Source: an uncultured Paracoccaceae bacterium (lineage in GTDB: Bacteria; Pseudomonadota; Alphaproteobacteria; Rhodobacterales; Rhodobacteraceae). From it: a stretch of 64,000 bases of DNA. Where the stretch lies: assembly GCA_947503925.1 (NCBI GenBank), contig CANNFQ010000004.1:248001-312000 (forward strand), in the 5' to 3' direction. The notes under the pieces are model-generated. The model searched no databases. It was given only the letters and a program-made list of their open reading frames with translations, and was not told where the DNA came from. The translations under genes and the position numbers were made by a program. Shown here piece after piece: positions 7,667-16,316 of the stretch. Position 1 is the first letter of the stretch, and each line of letters begins with the position of its first letter.

Positions 7667-9699
7667 TTTTGGAAATATGCCTTGCCATACTGGCCCATAT
7701 ACACTCCGCCATAATGGTGCAGACGCTGTGTATCGACCTGTGCCAAAACTGTGCCGGTGATGGTGGCATTCACATCAGAAAGTGCCCGTTTGCCTGCAAC
7801 CACAAGACGTTGGTCGGTTTTGTCCCAGCGCACGGCATAGATGATTGCATCACTATATTGGGCAAGAATGCGGGCGTCCGGCACCGGCAGGACGGGTGGC
7901 GCATCCAATATGATGAAATCATAGGTTTTGCGCAGCTCGGCAACGAATGATGCGAATTGTGGTGATGCAAACCTGTCGGCCGGGTTCTGAGGTGTGGGGT
8001 GCCCAGGCAAGATATCAGCGCCCAGCCGCCGGTCGCGGCTGACCACATCTTCTAAGGCCATATCACCGCGGAGGAGGGGATCCAAATCACGTCCGGTGCA
8101 ATCAAGATACTTGTTAAAACCGGGTTGTCTGATATCGGCCTCGACCAACAGGACCGATTTGCCCATGCCTGCCAGATTATGGGCCAGTGCGATGGATTGG
8201 GTGGTCTTGCCCTCGCCTGCAACGCTGGAGGTGGACAGGATGACTTGCGGTACATTCCCCGGATCAGCCAGCAGGAGGGATGTGCGCAGATTGCGGATCG
8301 CCTCTGACGTGGCAGAGGATGGTTTTGCGTTCAGATGATCCAGCAATCGGCCGGGTTTTCTTAGTTGCAGGCGCGGTATCTGTGCCAAAACAGGTAGGCC
8401 GGTGAGGTCGGTCAGCATGTCAGTAGTTGTGATTCCCTTGCGCAGTGTCTTGCGCCCCAAAACCAGCAGAATCCCCAAGGTCAACCCCAGCGCCCCGGCG
8501 ATCAGCAGGATCAGGATCTTGCGCGGGGCAACATATTTGCCAGCGGTAGCAGGGGCCAGAATGCGGCTATCCGCGTGATGCAATTCGCGCTGCACGCTGG
8601 TTTCGCGCAAGCGCGCCAGAAAGGTTTCGTAAAGGACGCGCGTCGCGTTTGCCTCGCGCTGTAATTGCTGAAGCGTGATCAGGCTGGCGGATTGGCTGGC
8701 CAATTGGCTGTCTAACTCGCCTAGAAATATCTCTAATGCGGCTGCCTGATCCACAAAACGTTGCACATCGGCTTCCAGCCTTTGCCGGTCGCTAAGTGCT
8801 GCATTTGTGACACTTGCGCCAAAACCGTTCAGCTTCGCTTCTGCATCACCGAGCGCACGCCGCACATCGCGCAAACGTTGCTTGGTGTCCATCGATTGAC
8901 GGCTGAGCGCGTCCAGCGCTGCAGCATCATGGGCCCGGTTGGCAACTATGAGATCGTTGACTGCGGTTTCCTTGCTTTCCAGCTCTAACTGCAGGTCATA
9001 CACCCGGGCGGCCAGCCAATCAAAGGCGCGTGCGGTGACTGCCTGTTTGGCGATGATCTGGTCATCCAGATACGCCTGCGCCAATGCGTTGGCGACCTGC
9101 GCGGATGTTGCTGGATCGCCCGTTGTCGCCGTGATTTCAAAGATATAGGTGTCCCGCACAGATTGCACGGATATCGTCTCAGCAAGGTTTTCGATGGTTT
9201 TTTCACGTATCGCTGCGGCATCAGGGGCGATATTTTTCTGCCCGCTTAGCAGGTCACGCAAATCATTGCGGATCCCTGTTATGGACCATGGCGCAATCGG
9301 TGTCAGATAACGGTTGAACGCCGGGTCAGTCTCCAACTCCAGTGTTTTTGAAACCTGTCCCAGCAGGTGGCGCGATTGCAGCATGGTGACTTCGGTGTTC
9401 AAAGCGCTGTTATCGGTTCCCAGGCCTGTCACGGCCAGTTCCGGATTGGTTAGTGGATCAGCATCGGTTTCGACTTTCAGCGTTGTCGTGGCCGCAAATT
9501 GCGGGCTGGCAACGGCAAAGGCGTAGTAGCCAGCTGCCAGAACAAAAAGGCTGGCGGTTGCAAACGCCAGGAACTTCCCCCGCCAGATGGTGCGCAAGAG
9601 GTCTGGGATATCAAGCGGCTCGATCCTCTCAACCTCAATCGCAGAAAGGTTTTGGATCCGCAACGCGGGGTCATTAATCAGCTTTACCATAACGGGCAC
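7663..9699 (-). CDS. wzc: Wzc-type polysaccharide co-polymerase / tyrosine autokinase
   Basis: 678 residues combining chain-length control and a bacterial tyrosine kinase (PCP-2a). Wzz-like N-terminus with membrane helix about 43-65, long periplasmic coiled region, second helix about 393-416, then the CpsD/CapB kinase: Walker A SVAGEGKTT (492-500), Walker A' LLVEADIRQP (517-526), Walker B FIILDAPP (595-602), and a C-terminal tyrosine cluster (HHYGGVYMGQYGKAYFQN). It would set polymer length by cycles of tyrosine phosphorylation. No Wzb phosphatase is seen nearby. GTG 9699 or ATG 9690 could be the start; neither has a clear ribosome site. A perfect CtrA box lies 38 bp upstream. Confidence 0.92.
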   Translation of the reverse strand: MPVMVKLINDPALRIQNLSAIEVERIEPLDIPDLLRTIWRGKFLAFATASLFVLAAGYYAFAVASPQFAATTTLKVETDADPLTNPELAVTGLGTDNSALNTEVTMLQSRHLLGQVSKTLELETDPAFNRYLTPIAPWSITGIRNDLRDLLSGQKNIAPDAAAIREKTIENLAETISVQSVRDTYIFEITATTGDPATSAQVANALAQAYLDDQIIAKQAVTARAFDWLAARVYDLQLELESKETAVNDLIVANRAHDAAALDALSRQSMDTKQRLRDVRRALGDAEAKLNGFGASVTNAALSDRQRLEADVQRFVDQAAALEIFLGELDSQLASQSASLITLQQLQREANATRVLYETFLARLRETSVQRELHHADSRILAPATAGKYVAPRKILILLIAGALGLTLGILLVLGRKTLRKGITTTDMLTDLTGLPVLAQIPRLQLRKPGRLLDHLNAKPSSATSEAIRNLRTSLLLADPGNVPQVILSTSSVAGEGKTTQSIALAHNLAGMGKSVLLVEADIRQPGFNKYLDCTGRDLDPLLRGDMALEDVVSRDRRLGADILPGHPTPQNPADRFASPQFASFVAELRKTYDFIILDAPPVLPVPDARILAQYSDAIIYAVRWDKTDQRLVVAGKRALSDVNATITGTVLAQVDTQRLHHYGGVYMGQYGKAYFQN

Positions 9700-9736
9700 A
9701 TCTCTGGTTCAGTCGCACTAAATCCAACACAGAGGA

Positions 9737-9752
9737 GTTAACCTTAAATTAA
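9737..9752 (-). promoter_or_regulatory. Full CtrA-binding motif upstream of wzc
   Basis: On the minus strand the sequence is TTAATTTAAGGTTAAC, an exact TTAA-N7-TTAAC match, 38 bp upstream of the wzc start and between the divergent wzc and wzx genes. It mirrors the box at 2230-2245, so both promoter regions of the polysaccharide locus carry one. Confidence 0.62.
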
Positions 9753-9785
9753 TCACAATGAATGACGACTAAATCGGCGCGGCGC

Positions 9786-9793
9786 ATGGTTAA
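9786..9793 (-). promoter_or_regulatory. Short CtrA-type motif (TTAACCAT on minus strand)
   Basis: ATGGTTAA on the plus strand is TTAACCAT on the minus strand, the short CtrA motif. It lies 27 bp upstream of the wzx start and 34 bp from the full box. The same full-plus-short combination occurs at 2230-2272. Confidence 0.38.
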
Positions 9794-9819
9794 CCGCGTG
9801 GTTTCAGCGTTAGAGGGTC

Positions 9820-11079
9820 ATGACCGCCTCCGTCATCAAAAAGCTTTTCACCGGAAGTGCCGCGCCCGCGATGGTCGTGCGTATTGGCATTGTTGGCGTG
9901 AATTTCGTGGTGATGATCGGTCTGGCGGCCTGGCTGGGGCTGGACATGCTAGGTCGGCTGGTTGTGATCTGGGGGTTGGCCATGATTGGGTCCAGCATTG
10001 TGTCATGTGGTACGCCGCTGATGTTGCTGCGCGCCCTGAGCGATGGCGGACGGATCACGCCGGGGGCCATGCTGCTTTATGTCATCATTGGTCCGGTTGC
10101 GGTTGGGGCCGTCGGCATCGCGATGCTGCCATTGCTTTTGCCCGCTTTGCCGTGGCTCGCGATCATCGCTGCGGCGCTGGCGATCCATCTTGCATCCTGT
10201 CTGGCCAGTATCATGCGTGCATTGGGTAGCCTGCATTGGTCCATGATCCTGCGCGACGCCGCCCCGCAACTGGCGCTCGGTTGCGCGGCGATCTTTGTTG
10301 CCAGTGACAGCGCGCGCATCCTGATGCTTGCTGTATTGTTGTTGGTTATTGCATGCCAGGGCGCGGCCATCTGGTGCTGGCGGCAGCCGTCGGCGCGTGC
10401 GCTGTTTCGCAAAGGGGCGGGGGAACCTGCTCCACTGTCCCTTTGGGGGACATCGGTGCTTGGTACCGTGCTGGCGCAAATCGATATCGTGATCGGCGGT
10501 GCATTCCTGTCTGACGGGCAGGTCGGGCTCTATGGGCTTTTGCGACGGCTGACCAATCTGGTTGTGATGCCAGTCAGCGTGGCGACGTGGGTGTCATCCG
10601 TACCGGTGGCCAGAGCGCATGGGGCGGCCGATATTGCATTGCTGCGGGCGGCCAGCAGGCGGGCGAGCAAGGTCGCATTGATCCCCGGAATTGGTTTATT
10701 GGCCTTGAGCCTTTTGGCGCTGGCCATCATGCAAACACCCGGCCTGCGGATCTGGGGGGAAGCGGGCGATATCCTTTGCCTGATCTTGCTTGGGGGTGCG
10801 GGGGCACAACTATTATTTGCCGCGACGTTTACCGTCGCCACCTTGTGCAAGCTCGCGCATTTCGCGGCCGCAGCCCGGCTTTGCAGTGTTGTGGCGTATC
10901 TGGCCGGTGTGGCGGTGATACCAGCGATGACGCCTGCGTTGAACGCCAGCATCTACGTCGGTGCGCTGACCCTCGGAAATTTCTTGCTTTGGGCCGCAGT
11001 GCAAAGGCGCCTGGGTGTTGATACATCAGCCCGCGCGCTGTTGCGCGACAGGCAGGAGGTCCGATGGAATCTGTCCTGA
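9820..11079 (+). CDS. Oligosaccharide flippase (Wzx-like)
   Basis: 419 residues, almost entirely hydrophobic with about twelve predicted membrane helices from residue 20 to 400, as in the MATE/MOP polysaccharide flippase family. It would move lipid-linked repeat units across the inner membrane. It begins with an AGAGGG ribosome site, is divergent from wzc, and its 3' end overlaps the next gene by 16 bp. No sharp sequence motif exists for this family, so the call rests on topology, length and context. Confidence 0.82.
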   Translation: MTASVIKKLFTGSAAPAMVVRIGIVGVNFVVMIGLAAWLGLDMLGRLVVIWGLAMIGSSIVSCGTPLMLLRALSDGGRITPGAMLLYVIIGPVAVGAVGIAMLPLLLPALPWLAIIAAALAIHLASCLASIMRALGSLHWSMILRDAAPQLALGCAAIFVASDSARILMLAVLLLVIACQGAAIWCWRQPSARALFRKGAGEPAPLSLWGTSVLGTVLAQIDIVIGGAFLSDGQVGLYGLLRRLTNLVVMPVSVATWVSSVPVARAHGAADIALLRAASRRASKVALIPGIGLLALSLLALAIMQTPGLRIWGEAGDILCLILLGGAGAQLLFAATFTVATLCKLAHFAAAARLCSVVAYLAGVAVIPAMTPALNASIYVGALTLGNFLLWAAVQRRLGVDTSARALLRDRQEVRWNLS

Positions 11080-12422
11080 TCATCCTGATGGCAGCTGTTT
11101 GCACCGTGATCCCATTTTCCATGGGACAAAAATATGGTGTGGTGCCGCTGATTTCGCCAATGCATCTGCTGTCCTATTTCTGCTTTTTGGGGTTCCTGTT
11201 GAAGGTTGCAACCTATGCGTTTTGGCCAGAATTGGCCTTCTACAAGCAGTTTGTGGACAATCCATGGGGTGACCTGCCTGGGGTTTTATACCTGTCGCTG
11301 TTTATTCTGTTGCTTTGCATCGGTTACCGGTTGGGATGCAGGCCTGTCTCGCGGTCGGACGGGATGACGGCAGCACGTGTTGTTGCAGGTGGGCTGGCGC
11401 GGCGAGGGTCGCTCTTTGCGCTTGCCCTTGGGGTGACGGCGATAACCATGCTGATGATTTTGCGCGCACGTGGGGCGGCCGGATTTGATCTGAGCACACT
11501 GAGTGCACTGAACACGGCCAAGCAGATCAACGTGAATGCCGATGGCGTGGGGGCGACGCTGGCGGGGATCAAGACGCTGTTCATCGTGCCGAAATGTGCC
11601 TTTGTGATGTTGCTGGCCCATGGCATCGCCACGGGATCGCGCGCGGCGCTGGCGCAGGCCGGTGTGCTGGCTGCACTTTTGGTGTTGATCGCGCTGATGT
11701 CGGGCGACCGGTTTGAGCTGGTGGAACTTTTTGTCTTTGGCCTTGCGACCCATATGATGTTGGGCGGCCGACTTGACGCGCGCGCGCTGGGTTTTGGGGT
11801 TTTGTTGCTTGTCCTGCTTGGTTTGGTTTCGGGCTATATGACCCAATTGCGTCTGGGGACGAGCGGTGCTGCCAGTGCGATGCTGCATCAGGTTGTCGGG
11901 TCCACCTATTTTCTGGATATCAATGCCGCAATCATGGTCACTGACACGGTGCGGCCTGACCAGATGCTGTTCGGGCAAAGTTATGTCTGGTGGAGTTTTG
12001 GTTGGGTGCCGCGGGCCTTCTGGGTGGATAAACCTGCCATCGATCTGGGCGTCTTCTTCAAGCGAGACATCATGGGGCTTCATACGGGCGGTGCGTTCAA
12101 CGTGACCGGCCCGGGGGAGGCATTCATCAATTTCGGTTGGGCGGGGTTTGGCGTTGGGCTTGTGTTGGGCTGGGTGTACCGCAAGGCTGAGGTGGCGCTA
12201 TTGTCGTCGATCGCCGCGATCAGGCATGGGGCATTCCTGCTTTACCCGATGCTGTTTTACCCGTTTGTGCAGGCAACGCTGCAGTCATCCTTCAGCGCTT
12301 TCATCGTCGGCGCCGTGGCCCAGTTCATGCTGCTGGTCGCAATGATTTGCCTGTTTTTACCCCGCTACACCATTTGGATTTCCACGCGCAACCGGGATCG
12401 GAGCCAGCTTTATGTTACTTAA
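11064..12422 (+). CDS. Polysaccharide polymerase (Wzy-like integral membrane protein)
   Basis: 452 residues with ten or more predicted helices and a larger soluble loop in the C-terminal half (about residues 290-350, rich in W, D and F around WWSFGWVPRAFWVDKP). This is the usual look of O-antigen/exopolysaccharide polymerases, which join repeat units in the periplasm. It overlaps wzx by 16 bp and the following acetyltransferase by 11 bp. Wzy proteins share little sequence, so identification is by position between flippase and transferases plus topology. Confidence 0.75.
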   Translation: MESVLIILMAAVCTVIPFSMGQKYGVVPLISPMHLLSYFCFLGFLLKVATYAFWPELAFYKQFVDNPWGDLPGVLYLSLFILLLCIGYRLGCRPVSRSDGMTAARVVAGGLARRGSLFALALGVTAITMLMILRARGAAGFDLSTLSALNTAKQINVNADGVGATLAGIKTLFIVPKCAFVMLLAHGIATGSRAALAQAGVLAALLVLIALMSGDRFELVELFVFGLATHMMLGGRLDARALGFGVLLLVLLGLVSGYMTQLRLGTSGAASAMLHQVVGSTYFLDINAAIMVTDTVRPDQMLFGQSYVWWSFGWVPRAFWVDKPAIDLGVFFKRDIMGLHTGGAFNVTGPGEAFINFGWAGFGVGLVLGWVYRKAEVALLSSIAAIRHGAFLLYPMLFYPFVQATLQSSFSAFIVGAVAQFMLLVAMICLFLPRYTIWISTRNRDRSQLYVT

Positions 12423-12999
12423 GAAACTGTTCAAAACCACCTATTGGGCCGGTCGGATCAGCGGGGCGCTGGGCCGCCGTCTGGGCATGTTGACGGCCAC
12501 GCGCATGCATCGGGCGACTTTGGCATCGGTGGGTGCAGGGTCACGATTTCAACCCGGGGTGCGCTTTGCGCAACCAGCAACCGTCAGCGTTGGCAGCAAT
12601 TGTTATTTCTGGCGGGGCTGCAATGCGTCGTCGGAAGTGACGGGCGGGCCGTTGATCATCGATGATGGGGTGCAGATCAATCAGGATGTGCATCTGGATA
12701 CGACGGGCGGACTGACGCTGGGCCGCGATGTGCTGATTTCCGAAGGGGTTGTGATCTATACCCATGATCACGGGCTTGATCCGCGCGCGGCCCCGGAAAT
12801 GCTGCCCAAGACGATTGCGCCAGATGTCTGGATCGGAATGCGTGCTGTGATCATGCCGCAATGCCGCCGCATCGGACCGGGCGCAGTGATCGGGGCCGGG
12901 GCGATTGTGGTGCACGACGTGCCTGCGGGTGCGATCGTGGGTGGCAATCCCGCGCGGGTTCTGGGCCAAAAAAAACATCTTGCCGAGGTAGCGGCATGA
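12412..12999 (+). CDS. Hexapeptide-repeat acyltransferase of the polysaccharide locus
   Basis: 195 residues with isoleucine/valine-containing hexapeptide repeats forming a left-handed beta helix (about 45-180), and an active-site-type histidine in IYTHDHGLDPR. The C-terminus VPAGAIVGGNPARVL is typical of maltose/galactoside O-acetyltransferases. It probably acetylates a sugar of the repeat unit using acetyl-CoA in the cytoplasm. It overlaps the polymerase upstream by 11 bp and the glycosyltransferase downstream by ATGA. Confidence 0.85.
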   Translation: MLLKKLFKTTYWAGRISGALGRRLGMLTATRMHRATLASVGAGSRFQPGVRFAQPATVSVGSNCYFWRGCNASSEVTGGPLIIDDGVQINQDVHLDTTGGLTLGRDVLISEGVVIYTHDHGLDPRAAPEMLPKTIAPDVWIGMRAVIMPQCRRIGPGAVIGAGAIVVHDVPAGAIVGGNPARVLGQKKHLAEVAA

Positions 13000-14120
13000 A
13001 GATTTTGCATGTCGCCCCGTCCTTTTACCCCGCGACGTGGTGGGGTGGGCCGATCTGGTCGACCAAGGCGATTTGCGACGGTATCCATCAGACCCCCGGC
13101 ATGGAGTTACGTGTGTTAACGACGGATGCGGCCAGCCCGCACCAACGCGACCAGATTTCACCCGCTGACTTGCCCTATCCAGTTCATTATGCACGGCGGA
13201 TCGCGGGGCATAGTGTCGCGCCGGGGCTGCTTGCCCGCCTTCCGGCTGCGATCCGTTGGGCTGATCTGGTTCATCTGACGGCCACCTATAGCTTTCCAAC
13301 CCTGCCCACACTTGCCCTTGCGCGCTTGATCGGGCGTCCGGTTGTCTGGTCGCCGCGTGGCGCGTTGCAAGCGACCGAGGATTGGGGTGCGGCCCCGCGC
13401 AGGCGGATCAAGACCCTCTTCACACAGGCGGCGCAAGCGATGCGATCAGGGCATGCTGTGCTACATGTCACCTCTGCCGCAGAGGCCGCTGGCAGTGTGC
13501 GTCACTTGCCCGGAATTCAGACAGTGGTGATTCCGAATTGCGTGGAGATTCCGTCGGATGTGCAGCGGCCAGCGCAAGCTGACCGGCTGCGGTTGATGTA
13601 TCTGGGGCGGCTTCATCCCAAGAAGGGGCTTGATTTGCTATTTGATGCGATGGACCAGCTGCCGCCGCATGTGACATTGGACGTCTATGGCACCGGCGCG
13701 CCGGATTATGTTGGAACGTTGCAGCGCCGGGCGTCTGACCGGATCAGGCTGCATGGCCATGTTGAAGATGCTGGCAAGGCCCGCGCCTTTGGCAGTGCTG
13801 ACTTGTTCATCCTACCCAGCCATTCGGAGAATTTCGGCATCGCGGTGGCCGAGGCATTGGCCCACGCTGTGCCGGTGATCACCACAAAGCAAACACCATG
13901 GCAGGCGATCAACCGTCAAGGATGCGGGCGATGTGTTGATCTGGCTAAGACCGATCTGGCCAGCGAAATCATGCGCCTTGCCGGGGCAGACCTGCGCCGG
14001 ATGGGCGAGAAGGGACGCGACTGGGTGCACCGAGATTTCACCGCTGCCGCGATGACGGCGGCATTTGTGGAACTTTACCGGGGCATGCAAATGCCCGGAG
14101 AAGGGGTAGTTTTGGCATGA
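12996..14120 (+). CDS. Glycosyltransferase, GT4 family (GT-B fold)
   Basis: 374 residues from ATG 12996, an ATGA overlap with the previous gene. The N-terminus MKILHVAPSFYPATWWGGP is the acceptor-side Rossmann domain with a glycine loop. The C-terminal Glycos_transf_1 domain shows LYLGRLHPKKGLDLL and the E-x7-E motif in SHSENFGIAVAEAL. It would add a sugar from a nucleotide donor to the lipid-linked repeat unit on the cytoplasmic face. Sugar specificity cannot be told from sequence. Confidence 0.9.
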   Translation: MKILHVAPSFYPATWWGGPIWSTKAICDGIHQTPGMELRVLTTDAASPHQRDQISPADLPYPVHYARRIAGHSVAPGLLARLPAAIRWADLVHLTATYSFPTLPTLALARLIGRPVVWSPRGALQATEDWGAAPRRRIKTLFTQAAQAMRSGHAVLHVTSAAEAAGSVRHLPGIQTVVIPNCVEIPSDVQRPAQADRLRLMYLGRLHPKKGLDLLFDAMDQLPPHVTLDVYGTGAPDYVGTLQRRASDRIRLHGHVEDAGKARAFGSADLFILPSHSENFGIAVAEALAHAVPVITTKQTPWQAINRQGCGRCVDLAKTDLASEIMRLAGADLRRMGEKGRDWVHRDFTAAAMTAAFVELYRGMQMPGEGVVLA

Positions 14121-14659
14121 CGATGCAGGTAGATGTCACTGCCAATCGCAAGCAGCGCGATTGGAGTTATCGGGCCCTTTTGGGCCGTGTGCTGTGGGGG
14201 CTTTGCCAGCCGCTGTTCCGGTTCAGCCCACGGGTTTTCTGGGGGTGGCGGGTCTGGCTATTGCGGGCTTTCGGGGCGCAGATTGGCGCAGATGTGCATA
14301 TTTATCCCACCGTACGCATCACGATCCCTTGGCATCTGAAAATCGGCGATCAGGCGGCGATCGGCGACCGGGCCATCCTTTACGCGCTAGGCCGGATCGA
14401 GGTGGGTGCGCGCGCGACGGTGTCGCAACACGCCCATCTTTGCGCGGGCAGTCATGATCTGACCGATGCTTCCCGGCCCTTGCTGCGCGAGCCGATCCGT
14501 ATCGGATCTGATGCATGGGTTTGCGCAGATGCCTTTGTCGGTGCCGGTGTGCGGATCGGGGATGCGGCGGTGTTGGGCGCGCGCGCCGTGGCGATGAAGG
14601 ATCTGCCGGCCCGGATGACCGGAATTGGGAATCCGATGTATGTCAGGTTGCGGCCATGA
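14117..14659 (+). CDS. WcaF-like colanic-acid-type O-acetyltransferase
   Basis: 180 residues. The N-terminal third has the tryptophan/arginine-rich segment of the WcaF group (LLGRVLWGLCQPLFRFSPR, then FWGWRVWLLRAFGA). Hexapeptide repeats follow (IGADVHIYPTVRI, IGDQAAIGDRAILYALG) with the motif HLCAGSHDLTD carrying the likely catalytic histidine. It probably O-acetylates a second position or sugar of the repeat unit. ATGA overlaps on both sides show a tightly coupled operon. Confidence 0.88.
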   Translation: MTMQVDVTANRKQRDWSYRALLGRVLWGLCQPLFRFSPRVFWGWRVWLLRAFGAQIGADVHIYPTVRITIPWHLKIGDQAAIGDRAILYALGRIEVGARATVSQHAHLCAGSHDLTDASRPLLREPIRIGSDAWVCADAFVGAGVRIGDAAVLGARAVAMKDLPARMTGIGNPMYVRLRP

Positions 14660-15567
14660 CGCAGATCACCGTGATCATCCTGACCAAGGATGAGGCGATA
14701 CACATCGCCCGTGCCATCGCGTCGGTGCAGGGGTTCGCCAACCGGGTGCTGGTTGTTGATAGCGGGTCACGCGATGACACCGTCCAACTGGCGCGTGCCG
14801 CGGGTGCGGAGGTTTTGCAACATGCCTGGACTACCCATGCGGCCCAGTTCAACTGGGCGCTGGATCAGATCAGTGGTCAACCGGGTTGGGTCCTGCGGCT
14901 GGACGCGGATGAGATGGTGACACCCGCGCTGACGGCTGAGATCAGTCGGGGGCTGCCGGATATGGCCGGGCTGCGCCTGAGGCGGCAGATCCATTTTCAG
15001 GGCCAGCCAGTGCGTTACGGCGGGGTGCAGGCATTGCCGGTGTTGCGTCTGTTTCGCAATGGGGCGGGCCGTTGCGAAAATCGCTGCATGGACGAACATA
15101 TTGTTGTGGATGGACCAGTCGCTGATCTGCGCGAGGCGATCATTGATGATAATCGCAAGCCGCTGGATTGGTGGGTGGCAAAACATAACAGTTATGCCAG
15201 CCGCGAGGTGATCGATATCCTTAACCAGCGTCACGGGATCGGGCTTGTGGATGCGGGGCCGCAACAGGGTGGTTTGAAACGATGGATCAAACTGCGGTTC
15301 TACAACCGGTTGCCGGGGGGGCTGCGGCCCGGACTGTATTTCCTATATCGCTACGTGCTGCGGTTGGGCTGTCTTGACGGGCGACAGGCCCGGCAATTCC
15401 ACGTTTTGCAGGGGTTTTGGTATCGCTATTTGGTTGATGCAAAACTGGCCGAGGTGGAACGACACATGACCGCACAGAACGTTAGTGCCGCAACAGCAAT
15501 TCGCGACGTATTGCAGCTTGAATTTGCAACTTCCGTCGTGACCGAAACCCGAAAGGATGCCGCATGA
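14656..15567 (+). CDS. Glycosyltransferase, GT2 family (WaaE/KdtX-like)
   Basis: 303 residues from ATG 14656 (ATGA overlap). The GT-A fold is indicated by VIILTKDEA at the start, VVDSGSRDDT for the nucleotide site, and a metal-binding LRLDADE motif near residue 82. The group resembles lipopolysaccharide core beta-1,4-glucosyltransferases, but inverting GT2 enzymes vary widely in specificity. The C-terminal 100 residues are arginine-rich and may bind the membrane. It acts on the cytoplasmic face in repeat-unit assembly. Confidence 0.88.
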   Translation: MTQITVIILTKDEAIHIARAIASVQGFANRVLVVDSGSRDDTVQLARAAGAEVLQHAWTTHAAQFNWALDQISGQPGWVLRLDADEMVTPALTAEISRGLPDMAGLRLRRQIHFQGQPVRYGGVQALPVLRLFRNGAGRCENRCMDEHIVVDGPVADLREAIIDDNRKPLDWWVAKHNSYASREVIDILNQRHGIGLVDAGPQQGGLKRWIKLRFYNRLPGGLRPGLYFLYRYVLRLGCLDGRQARQFHVLQGFWYRYLVDAKLAEVERHMTAQNVSAATAIRDVLQLEFATSVVTETRKDAA

Positions 15568-16316
15568 AAATCTCGGTCGTGACAGCGGTGATCAATGGGG
15601 GTGATACGCTACCCCAGACGGTGGAAAGCCTGCGGGCGCAAACCTGTCCGGATATCGAACATGTCGTGCAGGATGGCGGATCAACCGACGGGACACTGGA
15701 TTACCTTTCACAGCACGGCCATCCGCATATGGCATTAGTGTCAGCGGCAGATGGCGGGATTTATGAGGCGATCAATGCCGGGATCGCACGGGCCAGCGGC
15801 GATGTGATCGGGTTGTTGCATGCTGACGATTATCTGGCCGGGCCAGAGGTGATCGCTGAGGTGGCCAAGGCGATGCAGAACCCTGAAATCGACGGCGTTT
15901 ACGGCGATTTGGAATATGTGGCACGGGAAGATGCCAACAGGGTGATCCGTTACTGGCGAGCAGGTGATTATGCCCCTGCGCGGCTGCGGCGCGGTTGGAT
16001 GCCACCGCACCCGACGCTTTATTTGCGGCGCAGCGTGTTTGATCGGGCAGGGCTATATGACCCCAGCTACCGGATTTCGGGCGATTATGACGGGATGTTG
16101 CGCTGGCTGACGACGGGGCGGGTGCGGTTGGGCTATATCCCGCAGGTCATGGTGCGGATGCGCATCGGCGGCGTCAGCAACCGATCATTCGCGCAGATGT
16201 TACGAAAGAGCAGAGAGGATTATCGCGCCATCCGTCGCCATAAGGTTGGCGGCATCGGCACCTTGCTGGGCAAGAACCTATCTAAGCTGCCGCAGTTCGG
16301 GCGGCGGTCGCCTTAG
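15564..16316 (+). CDS. Glycosyltransferase, GT2 family (WcaA/PGL-like)
   Basis: 250 residues. MKISVVTAVINGGDTLPQ and QDGGSTDGTLDYL form the nucleotide-binding start, LLHADDYL carries the DXD-like metal site, and HPTLYLRRSVFDRAGLYD with SGDYDGMLRW is a common C-terminal block of this group. It is the last gene of the polysaccharide operon and starts by ATGA overlap. Its stop codon overlaps that of the convergent CdsA-like gene by 4 bp, so there is no room for a simple terminator between them. Confidence 0.88.
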   Translation: MKISVVTAVINGGDTLPQTVESLRAQTCPDIEHVVQDGGSTDGTLDYLSQHGHPHMALVSAADGGIYEAINAGIARASGDVIGLLHADDYLAGPEVIAEVAKAMQNPEIDGVYGDLEYVAREDANRVIRYWRAGDYAPARLRRGWMPPHPTLYLRRSVFDRAGLYDPSYRISGDYDGMLRWLTTGRVRLGYIPQVMVRMRIGGVSNRSFAQMLRKSREDYRAIRRHKVGGIGTLLGKNLSKLPQFGRRSP

